From positions 682,001-746,000 of the forward strand of contig NC_015186.1 in assembly GCF_000202835.1 (NCBI RefSeq): a stretch of 64,000 nt of DNA, in the 5' to 3' direction. Below, one piece after another: positions 55,501 to 63,358 of this stretch. Position 1 is the first letter of the stretch. Each line of letters begins with the position of its first letter. The notes under the pieces were generated by a model. That model made no database searches and was not told where the DNA came from. It worked only from the letters and a program-made list of their open reading frames with translations. This DNA comes from Acidiphilium multivorum AIU301 (GTDB lineage: Bacteria; Pseudomonadota; Alphaproteobacteria; Acetobacterales; Acetobacteraceae). The translations under genes were made by a program, and so were the position numbers.

Positions 55501-56232
55501 GGCTGCCAAGACAAGGAGCGGATATGGCGCAATCGTCGCCAATTTGTGTCAAAAATATGATCATAAAATATTTAATGATCGGATCATCAAATTGAATAAA
55601 ACGCATTTGTAATATTTTATCGTTATTCTATAAACGTTCAAAACTACTTTTGAATGAACAAATCAAATAAAAATATAATGAAACAAAAAGCAAAAATTGA
55701 ATTTTGATCATCGAAAATTGTGCTTGATCGATCGTCCTGAAGCATCCATCGGTCCCGATTGTGCAATGCGGTGCCGTGAATTCGATGCGGACTGCGAGTA
55801 TCGGCCTCGTCAACCGGTGCGTCTCACCAATCGGCCGTAAATGACTGTGAGTCGACGAATCGGGAACCAGACATCAGGCCGGGATCGCCGGTCCGCCGAC
55901 CTGACCTGCCGATGACGCCGCGCCGGGGAATTCGCCGGCACATGGCCGCGATCCGATTATTGCGTCGATACACGACAATCACATGACATGTCGCGCGAAT
56001 GATTGACGCCGTGACTGAAGTCACGCCCTCGAAAAAGCGCTCCCGGGCCGAAAGGCGTCACGCGACATCCCGGACGATGATCCGCGCGTGCCGATGTGCT
56101 CCGAAGCCCGCATGATCCGGGTCATGACCTTGGCAGGGTAAAGAAATTGTAAAGTTTCAAACAAATTCAGCGTCACAGAAACGCCACGGTCAATCTCTTT
56201 CCTGTGTCTCGCCAATCGAAAGGAGAGCGAAG
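55501..56232. promoter_or_regulatory. long intergenic control region between bcsB and the polyhistidine gene
   Basis: The first 230 bp (55535-55720) are very AT-rich and carry TGATC-G-GATCA (about 55577-55587) and a perfect TTCAAAA-N4-TTTTGAA (55637-55654). They likely hold the bcs promoter and regulator sites. The remainder returns to high GC. It contains CGTGACT-GA-AGTCACG (56010-56025), a CATGA-N6-TCATG repeat near 56111-56126, and direct GTAAAG repeats before the small secreted gene. Two weak leftward frames (55824-56024 and 56021-56248) have no SD or protein-like features and are not called. Confidence 0.5.
56138..56154 (+). promoter_or_regulatory. direct repeats GTAAAG spaced 11 bp, candidate OmpR-type response regulator site
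   Basis: GTAAAG at 56138-56143 and 56149-56154, one helical turn apart, are followed by an AT-rich stretch and the start of the polyhistidine gene about 79 bp later. Tandem half-sites at 10-11 bp are the classical footprint of OmpR/PhoB dimers, and two winged-helix regulators of that class are encoded within 3 kb. Confidence 0.4.
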
Positions 56233-56514
56233 ATGGAAAAGACCACAATCTGTATTCTCGGCGCAGTGGTCGGGGCCGCTATCGCCGCCCCGGTGATGAG
56301 TTCCGCCGCGTCGCTTCCCCCGGCGCCCCGCTTTGAAGCGGCGTCCTATGCCGAACTTCTCGGCCCGGTCCCCAATGCCTCCGTCATGCTTCGCGAGCAC
56401 GATGCGGCGCTCGCCCGCCAGCGCGCGGAGCAGGGTGGCGCCCGGATCCAGCAGGCCGATGAGCATCATCATCACCACCATCATCACCACCATCACCATC
56501 ATCAGACCTGGTAA
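56233..56514 (+). CDS. small secreted polyhistidine-tailed protein
   Basis: This 93-residue protein has a clear signal peptide (EKTTICILGAVVGAAIAAPVMSSAAS, cleavage about residue 26). A short conserved-looking body (SYAELLGPVPNASVMLREHDAAL) follows, and a C-terminal tail of 13 consecutive His ends in QTW. The His codons mix CAT and CAC, so the tract is kept at protein level and is not a simple trinucleotide expansion. A YAELL-PNA plus His-tail layout occurs in unnamed alphaproteobacterial proteins as I recall them. Periplasmic nickel, zinc or copper binding is the natural inference. AAAGGAGAG precedes the ATG. It faces the CtrA-like gene tail to tail. Confidence 0.75.
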   Translation: MEKTTICILGAVVGAAIAAPVMSSAASLPPAPRFEAASYAELLGPVPNASVMLREHDAALARQRAEQGGARIQQADEHHHHHHHHHHHHHQTW

Positions 56515-56635
56515 TGATGCCGAAATGAATTCGGGAAATGCCGGTCACCGATGCCAGGGCAGGCCGGTCGCGCCAATCGCCGCATCCGTTGCTGCCTTCG
56601 GTCAGTGAGGTGCCGCGAGATCCCGGGTTCGAGGG

Positions 56636-57388
56636 TCAAGCGACTGCAAGGCTTGCAGTCGTCTTGATCCTGGCTTGGATGCCCGGCGCGGTCACCGTCT
56701 GAACCATGTTCTGGGGGCGCTGGTCGGCCATCATATAGCCGCGTCCCCAGTTGGTGACGAGCACGTCCTGGCCGTCTGCGGCAAGCAGCTTCTTGCGGAT
56801 CTTGCAGATGAACACGTCGATGATCTTGGCGTTCGGTTCGTCGAGGCCGCCGTACAGATGATCGAGGATCGCTTCCTTGCTCAGAACGCAGCCCTTGCGC
56901 AGCGCGAGGAGTTCGATGATCTGATACTCCTTCTTCGTGACGGCGACTTCGCGGGCGCCGACAAAGACCTTCTTCGCATTCATGTTGACCTCGATATTGC
57001 CAACGGAAAGTGAAGAGTCCTGGAAGCCCCGGTTCCTGCGTATATGATTCTGGATGCGCAGGAACGTTTCCTCGTATGAGGGAGCGCCGACGATGAGATC
57101 GTCGACCCCGGCCTCAAGAATATGCAGGCGGGCGGACTCGGCCAGCGTGTTGGCGACCGCCACGATCGGGGCGCGAAATCCGGATTTCCGCAGGCGGCGG
57201 ATCAGGTCGAACTCGATCCTGTAGGTATCGAAGACCCGCATCACCACCGCTTCATATTCGTAATGATGGGTGAGATCGACCGCTTCGTCGACGTCTGCCG
57301 TCTCGTCGATGACGGCGAGTTTCGACTTGATGAAGCTGTTCAGGCTGTCGTGCCTGTCGAACGTTTTACCAAAAATGAGAAGCCGCAT
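56636..57388 (-). CDS. CtrA-like orphan response regulator with a degenerate receiver
   Basis: The 250-residue protein aligns without gaps to CtrA. The C-terminal winged helix is almost CtrA itself: VTKKEYQIIELLALRKG, DHLYGGLDEPNAKIIDVFI, CKIRKKL and NWGRGYMM. The receiver is not functional by sequence: CtrA's acidic pocket Glu7-Asp8-Asp9 reads Gly-Lys-Thr, the phospho-acceptor Asp51 is Arg51, and the KPFH switch-Lys segment reads VGAPSYEE. It should bind CtrA-like DNA sites without phosphorylation, perhaps competing with the true CtrA. A tail of about 25 residues extends past the family end. Its promoter region is AT-rich. Confidence 0.88.
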   Translation of the reverse strand: MRLLIFGKTFDRHDSLNSFIKSKLAVIDETADVDEAVDLTHHYEYEAVVMRVFDTYRIEFDLIRRLRKSGFRAPIVAVANTLAESARLHILEAGVDDLIVGAPSYEETFLRIQNHIRRNRGFQDSSLSVGNIEVNMNAKKVFVGAREVAVTKKEYQIIELLALRKGCVLSKEAILDHLYGGLDEPNAKIIDVFICKIRKKLLAADGQDVLVTNWGRGYMMADQRPQNMVQTVTAPGIQARIKTTASLAVA

Positions 57389-57912
57389 ATCAACCTCCAG
57401 TTGATCTAATCAGTTTATACAACCCGAAAAATGACGGGTCAATGAAAATTTTTTAATTTTCGAGAAATTTTTCAAAAAAGTTGAAATAATTAAAAAAGTA
57501 AAACATTGGGCGGGAGACGATCTGGGGCCGGCGGCGTCGCGAAACACAAGATGTGGGCCGGCCGAAAGCCTGTCGACTTCTGTAATATTGAACAATTATC
57601 GGTTTTTATTGGAAATTCAGGAAATTTTTCGCTCGATCCTGAAATTCTGAAAAGAAAGCCACCGCTCCGGCATGAAGCGGGAACTCATGACTGGTGAAAT
57701 CCGGATCTCCCAGGCCCCGCGTGCCCTCCGGCGCCCGACAAGGCCGCGCCCGCCCGGCGGAGACGTCGCGGCGTCGGTATCGGCGGCTGCAAGGAGGGGG
57801 CGGTCAGGCATGGTGGGACCTGTTTCGTCTGGAGCATTTTCCGGTCCGTCCGGATCGGACGCGGTGCGCCATCGTCGTGACAACGCGAGCATCCTGATCC
57901 GATCCGGGCACC
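57389..57912 (-). promoter_or_regulatory. AT-rich promoter region of the CtrA-like gene and downstream GC-rich spacer
   Basis: From 57389 to about 57510 and 57580 to 57660 the sequence is dominated by A/T runs, including AAATTTTTTAATTTTCGAG, in contrast to the genome average. It presumably holds the promoter of the leftward CtrA-like gene. No TTAA-N7-TTAA CtrA box was found. The section 57670-57912 is GC-rich with no convincing gene in any frame; it includes the hairpin repeat at 57831-57866. Confidence 0.45.
57831..57866. repeat. diverged copy of the AGAGCATTTTCCG hairpin repeat
   Basis: GGAGCATTTTCCGGTCCG followed by CGGAC-G-CGG-TGC forms a hairpin and shares its left arm, GAGCATTTTCCG, with the palindrome at 5011-5050. 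It lies downstream of the leftward Crp/Fnr gene, consistent with a terminator or interspersed repeat. Confidence 0.5.
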
Positions 57913-58620
57913 CTATTGCCTGCAGCGCGGCATTGTCGCGCTGCAGGCGCAATCGGCGATCTGGCGCGCCCGTCCCGGATCGACGATCCGGATTTCCGTC
58001 GCCCCCTTGAGGGCGATGATGTTGCGCTCGCGCAGCCAGCGGAAGACGCGGGAGACGGTTTCCATCGTCAGCCCGAGGTAATCCGCGATATCCACACGGG
58101 ACATCGGCAGGCGGATCGGTTCCCCGGCTTCGACATCCTGCTGTTCGGCCATCCGCAGCAGGAACCAGACCAGGCGTTCGGTCGCGCTCATCCGGCCGAG
58201 CAGGAGCATCTGCTGCTGCGCCATGAAAAGGCTCTTCGCGGCTGTGGCCAGCAGGCTGCGCGTCAGTTCCGGCCGGCTGGCCAGCAGCCCATCGAAACTG
58301 CTGAGCCGATGCGTCACGACCTCGACCGCGGTCACGGCATCCGCGGAGCATGTCGCGCAGCCGCCATGGCTGATGGCGAAGCCGGACGGCGTAAAGATTT
58401 CGCCCGGAAACAGGAAGCCCAGGATCTGCCGGCGCCCGTCGGGCAGCATCTTCGACAGCCGGACGATGCCGGACACGAGATCATAGATCTTGTCCACCGT
58501 TTCGCCTTCGATGAACAGCGAGGCGCCGGCCTCCAGCGCACCTGCGCGAAAGCCCGGCTCACCGGCGGCACTCCAGTTGGCAATCGTGGACCGAGACGGC
58601 TCGGCAGCGACATGCAACAT
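57913..58620 (-). CDS. Crp/Fnr-family transcriptional regulator, FixK-like
   Basis: The 235-residue protein has an N-terminal cyclic-nucleotide-binding fold (EGETVDKIYDLVSGIVRLSKMLPDGRRQILGFLFPGEIF). A dimerisation helix with ERLVWFLLRMAEQ and a C-terminal HTH (MSRVDIADYLGLTMETVSRVFRWLRERNII) follow. The recognition helix E-x-x-SR pattern fits FNR/FixK binding to TTGAT-N4-ATCAA. The four-Cys N-terminal iron-sulphur motif of FNR is absent; only CATC at the end of the sensory domain is seen. ATG 58620 is chosen for GAGG 8 nt upstream; ATG 58635 is an alternative. Confidence 0.82.
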   Translation of the reverse strand: MLHVAAEPSRSTIANWSAAGEPGFRAGALEAGASLFIEGETVDKIYDLVSGIVRLSKMLPDGRRQILGFLFPGEIFTPSGFAISHGGCATCSADAVTAVEVVTHRLSSFDGLLASRPELTRSLLATAAKSLFMAQQQMLLLGRMSATERLVWFLLRMAEQQDVEAGEPIRLPMSRVDIADYLGLTMETVSRVFRWLRERNIIALKGATEIRIVDPGRARQIADCACSATMPRCRQ

Positions 58621-58812
58621 TGGCGTGGTCCTCATGCGTCCAGGGTTGATAGGGCTCGAGACTCAGCGCCGTCACTCCTAAACGCTCACTGCAACACGCC
58701 GATGCCGGAACAGCCAATCTTTGTTGACATTTCGCGGCTTTGTGTGGCGTTTTATGACAAGTTCATATAAATAAGTGCCTTCATCTGTTTCGACCATCGA
58801 TGGATTAGGGCC

Positions 58813-59535
58813 GTGGACGCGGGGACAATTCTGATCGTTGACGATGATCCCCAGATCCGCACGATGCTGCGCCGCTATCTTGCCGGTGAGGGCTACGGGA
58901 CCAGGGAAGCCGACAGCGAGGCCGGAACGCATGCGGCTCTCCTCGGCGGCGACGTCACGCTGGTGCTGCTCGATCTCATGCTCGGCGGCGAGGATGGGCT
59001 GGCGCTCGCCCGGGCCATCCGGGCGCGCTCGGATGTCCCGATCATCATGCTGACCGGCAAGGACGATGTCATCGACCGGGTGGCGGGGCTGGAAGCGGGG
59101 GCCGACGATTACATTGCCAAGCCCTTCCACCTGCGCGAGGTCCTCGCCCGGATCCGCGCCCTCAAGCGGCGGATGACCGGGCGCGGCACGCCGGAGCCCG
59201 CCGAGCCCGACCCGCCGGAAGCCGTGATCCGTTTCGACGGCCACGCCCTCGATCCGCTCGGCCGGACCCTGCGCGGGCGGGACGGGGCGGACATTCCGCT
59301 GACCACCGCGGAGTTCGAGCTTCTTGCCGTCTTCCTGCGGCACGCAGGGCGGGTTCTGGACCGCGACCAGTTGCTGAACCTGCTGAAGGGGCGGGATTTC
59401 GAGGCCTTCGACCGGCTGGTCGATACCCAGGTCATGCGGCTCCGCCGCAAGATCGAGCAGGACCCCGGGCAGCCGCAACTGATCAAGACGGTGCGCGGCG
59501 CCGGCTATGTCTTCGCCGGCAAGCTGGAGCGGTGA
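58813..59535 (+). CDS. OmpR-family response regulator
   Basis: A 240-residue two-domain regulator with an intact receiver: acidic Asp triad IVDDD (9-12), phospho-acceptor Asp54 in LLDLMLGG, Thr in IIMLTGK and Lys in AKPFH. The winged helix has PLTTAEFELLAVFLRHAGRVLDRDQLLNLLKG and IKTVRGAGYVFAG. The start is a GTG at 58813. Converges with the hybrid kinase gene 15 nt away, so that kinase is the obvious partner candidate. Its upstream region, shared with the FixK-like gene, has a perfect TTGACA near 58718 and TATAAAT near 58766, though not at ideal spacing with each other. Confidence 0.88.
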   Translation: MDAGTILIVDDDPQIRTMLRRYLAGEGYGTREADSEAGTHAALLGGDVTLVLLDLMLGGEDGLALARAIRARSDVPIIMLTGKDDVIDRVAGLEAGADDYIAKPFHLREVLARIRALKRRMTGRGTPEPAEPDPPEAVIRFDGHALDPLGRTLRGRDGADIPLTTAEFELLAVFLRHAGRVLDRDQLLNLLKGRDFEAFDRLVDTQVMRLRRKIEQDPGQPQLIKTVRGAGYVFAGKLER

Positions 59536-59550
59536 AGCGCGCCTGGCGCG

Positions 59551-61449
59551 TCAGACGCCCTCGTCGCGAACCGGCCTGAGCAGGGCGGCCAGCGCGTTCG
59601 CGAGGGCGGCCTCGGCATAGGGTTTCTGCAGCCAGATCGCCCCGGCGGGCAGGGCGCGGCCCTTCAGCACGATGGGATCGCCATAGCCGGAGGTGAACAG
59701 CACCGGAAGCTCGGGTCGCGCCGCGCGCGCGGCGATGGCGAGATCGAGGCCCGACATGCCGCCGGCCAGGACGATATCGGTAAACAGCACCGCGATCTCC
59801 GGATGGGCTTCCAGCGCCGCAATGCCGGCAGCACCCGTCGCCGCGTCGATCGTGGAATAGCCGAGGCGGGCAAGCCGGCGCTCCGCAACGCGCCGCACCG
59901 CGGGATCGTCCTCGACCACGAGAACGATCGCCCGGTCCGGCGGCGGGGAGGGGGCCGCCTCGTCGTCGGCGGCGGGCATTTCGGCCCGGATCGCCGGCAG
60001 GAACAGGCGAACCGTGGTGCCGAGGCCCGGTTCGGAATAGATCTGCACATGGCCGCCGCTCTGCTTGACGAAGCCGTAGACCATGGACAGGCCCAGCCCC
60101 GATCCCTCGCCGACCGCCTTGGTGGTGAAGAACGGCTCGAAGGCGCGGCCCCGCGTTTCGGCGCTCATGCCGATCCCGCTATCCGTCACCGCCAGGACCA
60201 CGTAATCGCCCGGCAGGGTCTCGGCCTGTTGTGCCGCGTAGTCGGCGTCGACATGGAGCAGGCCGGTCTCGATCACGAGACGGCCGCCCTTGGGCATGGC
60301 ATCCCGCGCGTTGAGGGCGAGGTTGAGCAGCGCCGTCTCGATCTGTCCGGGATCCGCCATGGTGCGCGGCAGCCCGGCGGCGAGCCGGGTCTCGATCATG
60401 ACCGGCGAGCCGAGCGTGCGGCGGAACAGCGGCGCCATCTTCCCGACGAGCTCGTTCACGTCGATCGCGAGCGGACGAAGGGTCTGCCGCCGGCCGAAGG
60501 CGAGCAGCCTTGCCGCCAGTTCGGCGCCGCGTTCGGTGGCGAGCCGGGCCTCGGCGAGCAGTTCCGCCGCCTCGCCGCCGGCGACATGGCTCTCCAGCAT
60601 TTCGAGATTGCCGGAAATCACCGCCAGCAGGTTGTTGAAATCATGGGCGAGGCCGCCGGTAAGCTGGCCCACCGCCTCCATCTTCTGCGCCTGGGCAAGG
60701 TCGTTCTCGAGCCGCTTGCGCTTGCTGGCGTCGCGGATGAAGCCGGTGAACAGCCTCGTCTCCGGCAGGTCGACCTCGCCGACGGCGAGTTCGATCGGGA
60801 AGGTCGAGCCATCGGCCCGGCGGGCCTCCACCTCGCGGCCGATGCCGATGATGCGCCGTTCGCCGGTTTCGAGGTAACGGGCGAGATAGCCGTCATGCGC
60901 GGCGGCATGGGGCTCGGCCATCAGCATCGACACGTTGCGGCCGACGACCTCCTCGGCGGCGTAGCCGAACATCCGCTCGGCCGCCTGGCTGAACGATCTC
61001 ACGGTGCCGCGCGGATCGATCACGACGATGGCATCCGGCGCGGTGTCGAGGATCGAGCGGAGCCTGGCCTCGGTGCTGCGATGCTCGGTGATATCCCGCG
61101 CGATCTTGGAAATGCCGACGATGCAGCCTTCCGTATCGTGCACCGGGTTGAGCGTGAGCAGCACGCGGACGAGCGTGCCGTCCTTGCGCCGGCGGATGGT
61201 CTCGAACTGGTCGAAGGTCTCGCCCCTTGCCGTCCGGGCCAGCAGTTCGTCCATTTCCGCCTCGCGCCCGGGCGGCGCCAGCACATGGATCGAGCGCCCG
61301 ATGATTTCGTCCGCGCGATAGCCGAACAGGTTCTCGGCGCCTTCGCTCCACGACGTGATGATGCCGTCGAGCGACTTGCCGATCAGCGCGGCCTCGAAGG
61401 ATCGGGCGAAGGCCAGCGGCGCGTCGGGGGCTTCGGGCTCCGGAGTCAT
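59551..61449 (-). CDS. hybrid sensor histidine kinase, PAS-PAS(FixL-like)-HisKA-HATPase-REC
   Basis: A 632-residue soluble kinase with no membrane segment. PAS1 spans about 15-122. PAS2 spans about 130-245 and carries the FixL-type segment around [20 protein letters not shown]. HisKA has phospho-His269 in [10 protein letters not shown]. The HATPase (about 370-490) has [19 protein letters not shown] and [11 protein letters not shown]; a C-terminal receiver (about 510-628) has VVEDD and FTDIVLAGG. In FixL the residue just before IIGIG is the haem-ligand His; here it is Arg199, so oxygen sensing by haem is unlikely. The receiver suggests a phosphorelay or self-regulation. Confidence 0.9.
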   Translation of the reverse strand: MTPEPEAPDAPLAFARSFEAALIGKSLDGIITSWSEGAENLFGYRADEIIGRSIHVLAPPGREAEMDELLARTARGETFDQFETIRRRKDGTLVRVLLTLNPVHDTEGCIVGISKIARDITEHRSTEARLRSILDTAPDAIVVIDPRGTVRSFSQAAERMFGYAAEEVVGRNVSMLMAEPHAAAHDGYLARYLETGERRIIGIGREVEARRADGSTFPIELAVGEVDLPETRLFTGFIRDASKRKRLENDLAQAQKMEAVGQLTGGLAHDFNNLLAVISGNLEMLESHVAGGEAAELLAEARLATERGAELAARLLAFGRRQTLRPLAIDVNELVGKMAPLFRRTLGSPVMIETRLAAGLPRTMADPGQIETALLNLALNARDAMPKGGRLVIETGLLHVDADYAAQQAETLPGDYVVLAVTDSGIGMSAETRGRAFEPFFTTKAVGEGSGLGLSMVYGFVKQSGGHVQIYSEPGLGTTVRLFLPAIRAEMPAADDEAAPSPPPDRAIVLVVEDDPAVRRVAERRLARLGYSTIDAATGAAGIAALEAHPEIAVLFTDIVLAGGMSGLDLAIAARAARPELPVLFTSGYGDPIVLKGRALPAGAIWLQKPYAEAALANALAALLRPVRDEGV

Positions 61450-61628
61450 GAGGGGGTTTTACCCGCTGCGGCGTCTGGCGTCGATGCGCAATTGCGGCGG
61501 CCCGAACGGGTGCGGCGTCCCCGCCCGCGGATTGCCGCCACCGGCCGCGTCTGCTACGTCGCCGTTCGCACCCCTCGCGAAGTCGAAACCGAGCGATACG
61601 TGGATTCGGGGGTGAACGTCGTGAACGA

Positions 61629-61656
61629 CATGTTGATCTGATCTCGGATCAACATG
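61629..61656. promoter_or_regulatory. perfect 10-bp inverted repeat CATGTTGATC-N8-GATCAACATG
   Basis: It lies between the divergent kinase and PH-domain genes, 180 bp from the former and 74 bp from the latter. It contains TTGAT and ATCAA half-sites, but they are 10 bp apart, not the 4 bp of an FNR/FixK box. It is either an operator for a wide-spaced dimer or a leader hairpin. The rest of 61450-61729 shows no gene. Confidence 0.45.
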
Positions 61657-61729
61657 ACCTATATCGTGAGGCCCGGGCCGGCGTCACGGCGGGCGCGCCA
61701 GCCAGGCCCACCGCACCGGGAGATCGTCC

Positions 61730-62191
61730 GTGAGCTATATCGAGCAGGTCCTGCTGCCCGACGAAACCGTGATGAGCTGGACGCATCTTCATTGGTTCGT
61801 CTATCTCCGCGGCATCGTCACCATGGTCCTGGCCTTCGCGCTCATCATCGCCGGCGGCCTCGCCGGTGGCCGGCCGTCGACCTACCTGCACGTCGCCGCC
61901 GCCGCCGCCTTCCTCCTCGGCTGCTGGCTGCTCCTCGTCGCCTGGCTCCGGCGCATGTCCACCGAACTTGCGGTGACCGACCGCCGGGTCATCCACAAGA
62001 GCGGCATCCTCGGCCGCACCACCCATGAAATGAGCCTCGAAAAGGTCGAGAGCGTCGAGGTCCGGCAGTCCATTGCCGGCCGGCTCTTCAATTACGGCAC
62101 GGTCATCGTCCGCGGCACCGGCTCGACCTGGGAACCTTTCCCGCGAATCGCCGACCCCCTCGCGTTCCGCAGCAGCATCACCGCCGCCTGA
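61730..62191 (+). CDS. PH-domain (bPH2) membrane protein, YdbS-like
   Basis: A 153-residue protein with two membrane helices (about 25-45 and 52-75, with RGIVTMVLAFALIIAGG). The bacterial PH domain follows (about 80-150) with LAVTDRRVIHKSGILGRTTHEMSLEKVESVEVRQSIAGRLFNYGTV. These proteins are of unknown function at the membrane. Starts with GTG, with GGGAG 7 nt upstream. Confidence 0.8.
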   Translation: MSYIEQVLLPDETVMSWTHLHWFVYLRGIVTMVLAFALIIAGGLAGGRPSTYLHVAAAAAFLLGCWLLLVAWLRRMSTELAVTDRRVIHKSGILGRTTHEMSLEKVESVEVRQSIAGRLFNYGTVIVRGTGSTWEPFPRIADPLAFRSSITAA

Positions 62192-62200
62192 TCCCGCGCC

Positions 62201-62380
62201 TCAGCCCCGGGGCGCCTGCCGGGCAAGCCGGGCGATCACGGCGTTCGCCTCGCGGATCGCGCGCCCCTCATCCCCGGTTCGCGCGAGGCACTCATTGGCG
62301 ATCTTCGCCCAGAGTTCCCGCAATTCGGGCGTGTTCGCCCGGTGCGTATGGCGTTCGGCCTCCTCCGCGCTCCACGGCAT
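62201..62380 (-). CDS. 59-residue conserved-looking small protein
   Basis: A short protein read from ATG 62380 to TGA 62201, containing WSAEEAERHTHRANTPELRE and later GDEGRAIREANAVIARL. This resembles small alphaproteobacterial proteins with the pattern W-x-x-x-x-A-x-RHT and RTGDEGRAIREANA, whose function is unknown. GGAGGGAG lies about 8 nt upstream and the gene begins 1 nt after the L,D-transpeptidase stop, so it is co-translated with it. Confidence 0.65.
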   Translation of the reverse strand: MPWSAEEAERHTHRANTPELRELWAKIANECLARTGDEGRAIREANAVIARLARQAPRG

Positions 62381-62381
62381 C

Positions 62382-63203
62382 TCAGGCTCCCTCCGTCGAA
62401 TCGATCACCACCAGCAATTCGCCCGCGAGCGGCGAGGGGGCGCGGTCGGCCGGCAGCGTCGCCGCGATCCGCGCATCGTCCCGGGAAGCCGCCTCCTGTT
62501 CGGCGTCGAGCACGCCGTGGCGATCGAGGAACCGGTTCATCGCCGCCGATATCCGCACGCATCCCTGCGAGCCCGTCTGGCCGAGGCGCGGTTCCAGGTA
62601 ATCCGGGTCGGTTGCATGCACCAGCAGCCGGATCTCGCCGGTCTCGCCATCGCTCCGCCAGCCCTTTTCCGCGACCCGCCAGCCGAAATCCCACACCCGC
62701 ATCCCCTTCAGGCCCAGGCCGCGGATATGGTTCTCGTTGAACGTGCCGAGCGCCCGGTAGTCGAGAATGCCCGTCGTATGGGCAAACACGCCGACCGGGG
62801 TGATGAAGTATCCCCGTCGCCCGGCCTGCCCGGTTGAAACGGCGTCGCACCCGACCACGTCCCACGCCCCGGCGGGCCGCGCCGCGACGATGCAGAGACG
62901 CTGGACCCGCGGATTGCGATCGACGACGACGATGAGCTGGCTCCGGGTCACACCCACCCCGGCCGCCGCCAGCCCGCGCCGTGCCGCCGCGATCCATTGC
63001 GCCGCGGCCGCGGGCGCGGGCACGCTCGCCCGCGGCACCTCCCGGGCCAGTTCCGCCGCTGCCGCCGCGACCTCGGCGCGATACGCCGCATCCGCCGCGC
63101 GTTCCGGCGCCGGCGGGCGAATGGCGGCCCGCACCGGCGGCCGCGCGCAGCCGGCCAGCAGCACCACGAGACACAGCAGGGTTACGCCACCACGCGCCTT
63201 CAT
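62382..63203 (-). CDS. L,D-transpeptidase (YkuD family) lipoprotein
   Basis: A 273-residue precursor with a lipoprotein signal (VTLLCLVVLLAGC, lipid Cys near residue 18). An Ala/Pro-rich linker and a YkuD catalytic domain follow, with HTTGILDYRALGTFNENHIRG, LLVHATDP and the nucleophile motif GSQGCVRIS. Such enzymes make 3-3 cross-links or attach proteins to peptidoglycan in the periplasm. GGAGGAG stands 5 nt before ATG 63203; the frame continues to 63260 without need. It is co-transcribed with the 59-residue gene. Confidence 0.88.
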   Translation of the reverse strand: MKARGGVTLLCLVVLLAGCARPPVRAAIRPPAPERAADAAYRAEVAAAAAELAREVPRASVPAPAAAAQWIAAARRGLAAAGVGVTRSQLIVVVDRNPRVQRLCIVAARPAGAWDVVGCDAVSTGQAGRRGYFITPVGVFAHTTGILDYRALGTFNENHIRGLGLKGMRVWDFGWRVAEKGWRSDGETGEIRLLVHATDPDYLEPRLGQTGSQGCVRISAAMNRFLDRHGVLDAEQEAASRDDARIAATLPADRAPSPLAGELLVVIDSTEGA

Positions 63204-63358
63204 CCGGCTCCTCCGCCGTTCCGCTCCGGCTGCGATAGACCCGCCGGGGCGATCGGTCATTGATCCAGCGCAGCCGCCCGGTTTGACGGCCTCCGCCGGG
63301 GCGGCTAGCGATCCGGAGGCTGCGTCCGAGCGGCCGCCGCGCGGGGCGGGCAGGGGGC

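Noticed and set aside
55824-56248. Two short leftward frames (66 and 75 residues) before bcsB
   Set aside because: They overlap candidate regulatory repeats and the poly-His promoter, with no ribosome-binding site or protein-like pattern.
56461-56509. His-coding CAT/CAC run as a simple-sequence or CRISPR-like repeat
   Set aside because: It is an in-frame run of 13 His codons with mixed third bases inside a signal-peptide-bearing ORF, followed by a stop; there is no spacer-repeat structure.
57389-57660. CtrA autoregulatory box (TTAA-N7-TTAA) in the CtrA-like promoter
   Set aside because: Individual TTAA sequences occur in the AT-rich tract but none at the required spacing.
61629-61656. FNR/FixK box
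   Set aside because: The TTGAT and ATCAA half-sites are separated by 10 bp, not 4 bp, so it does not match the Crp/Fnr consensus.
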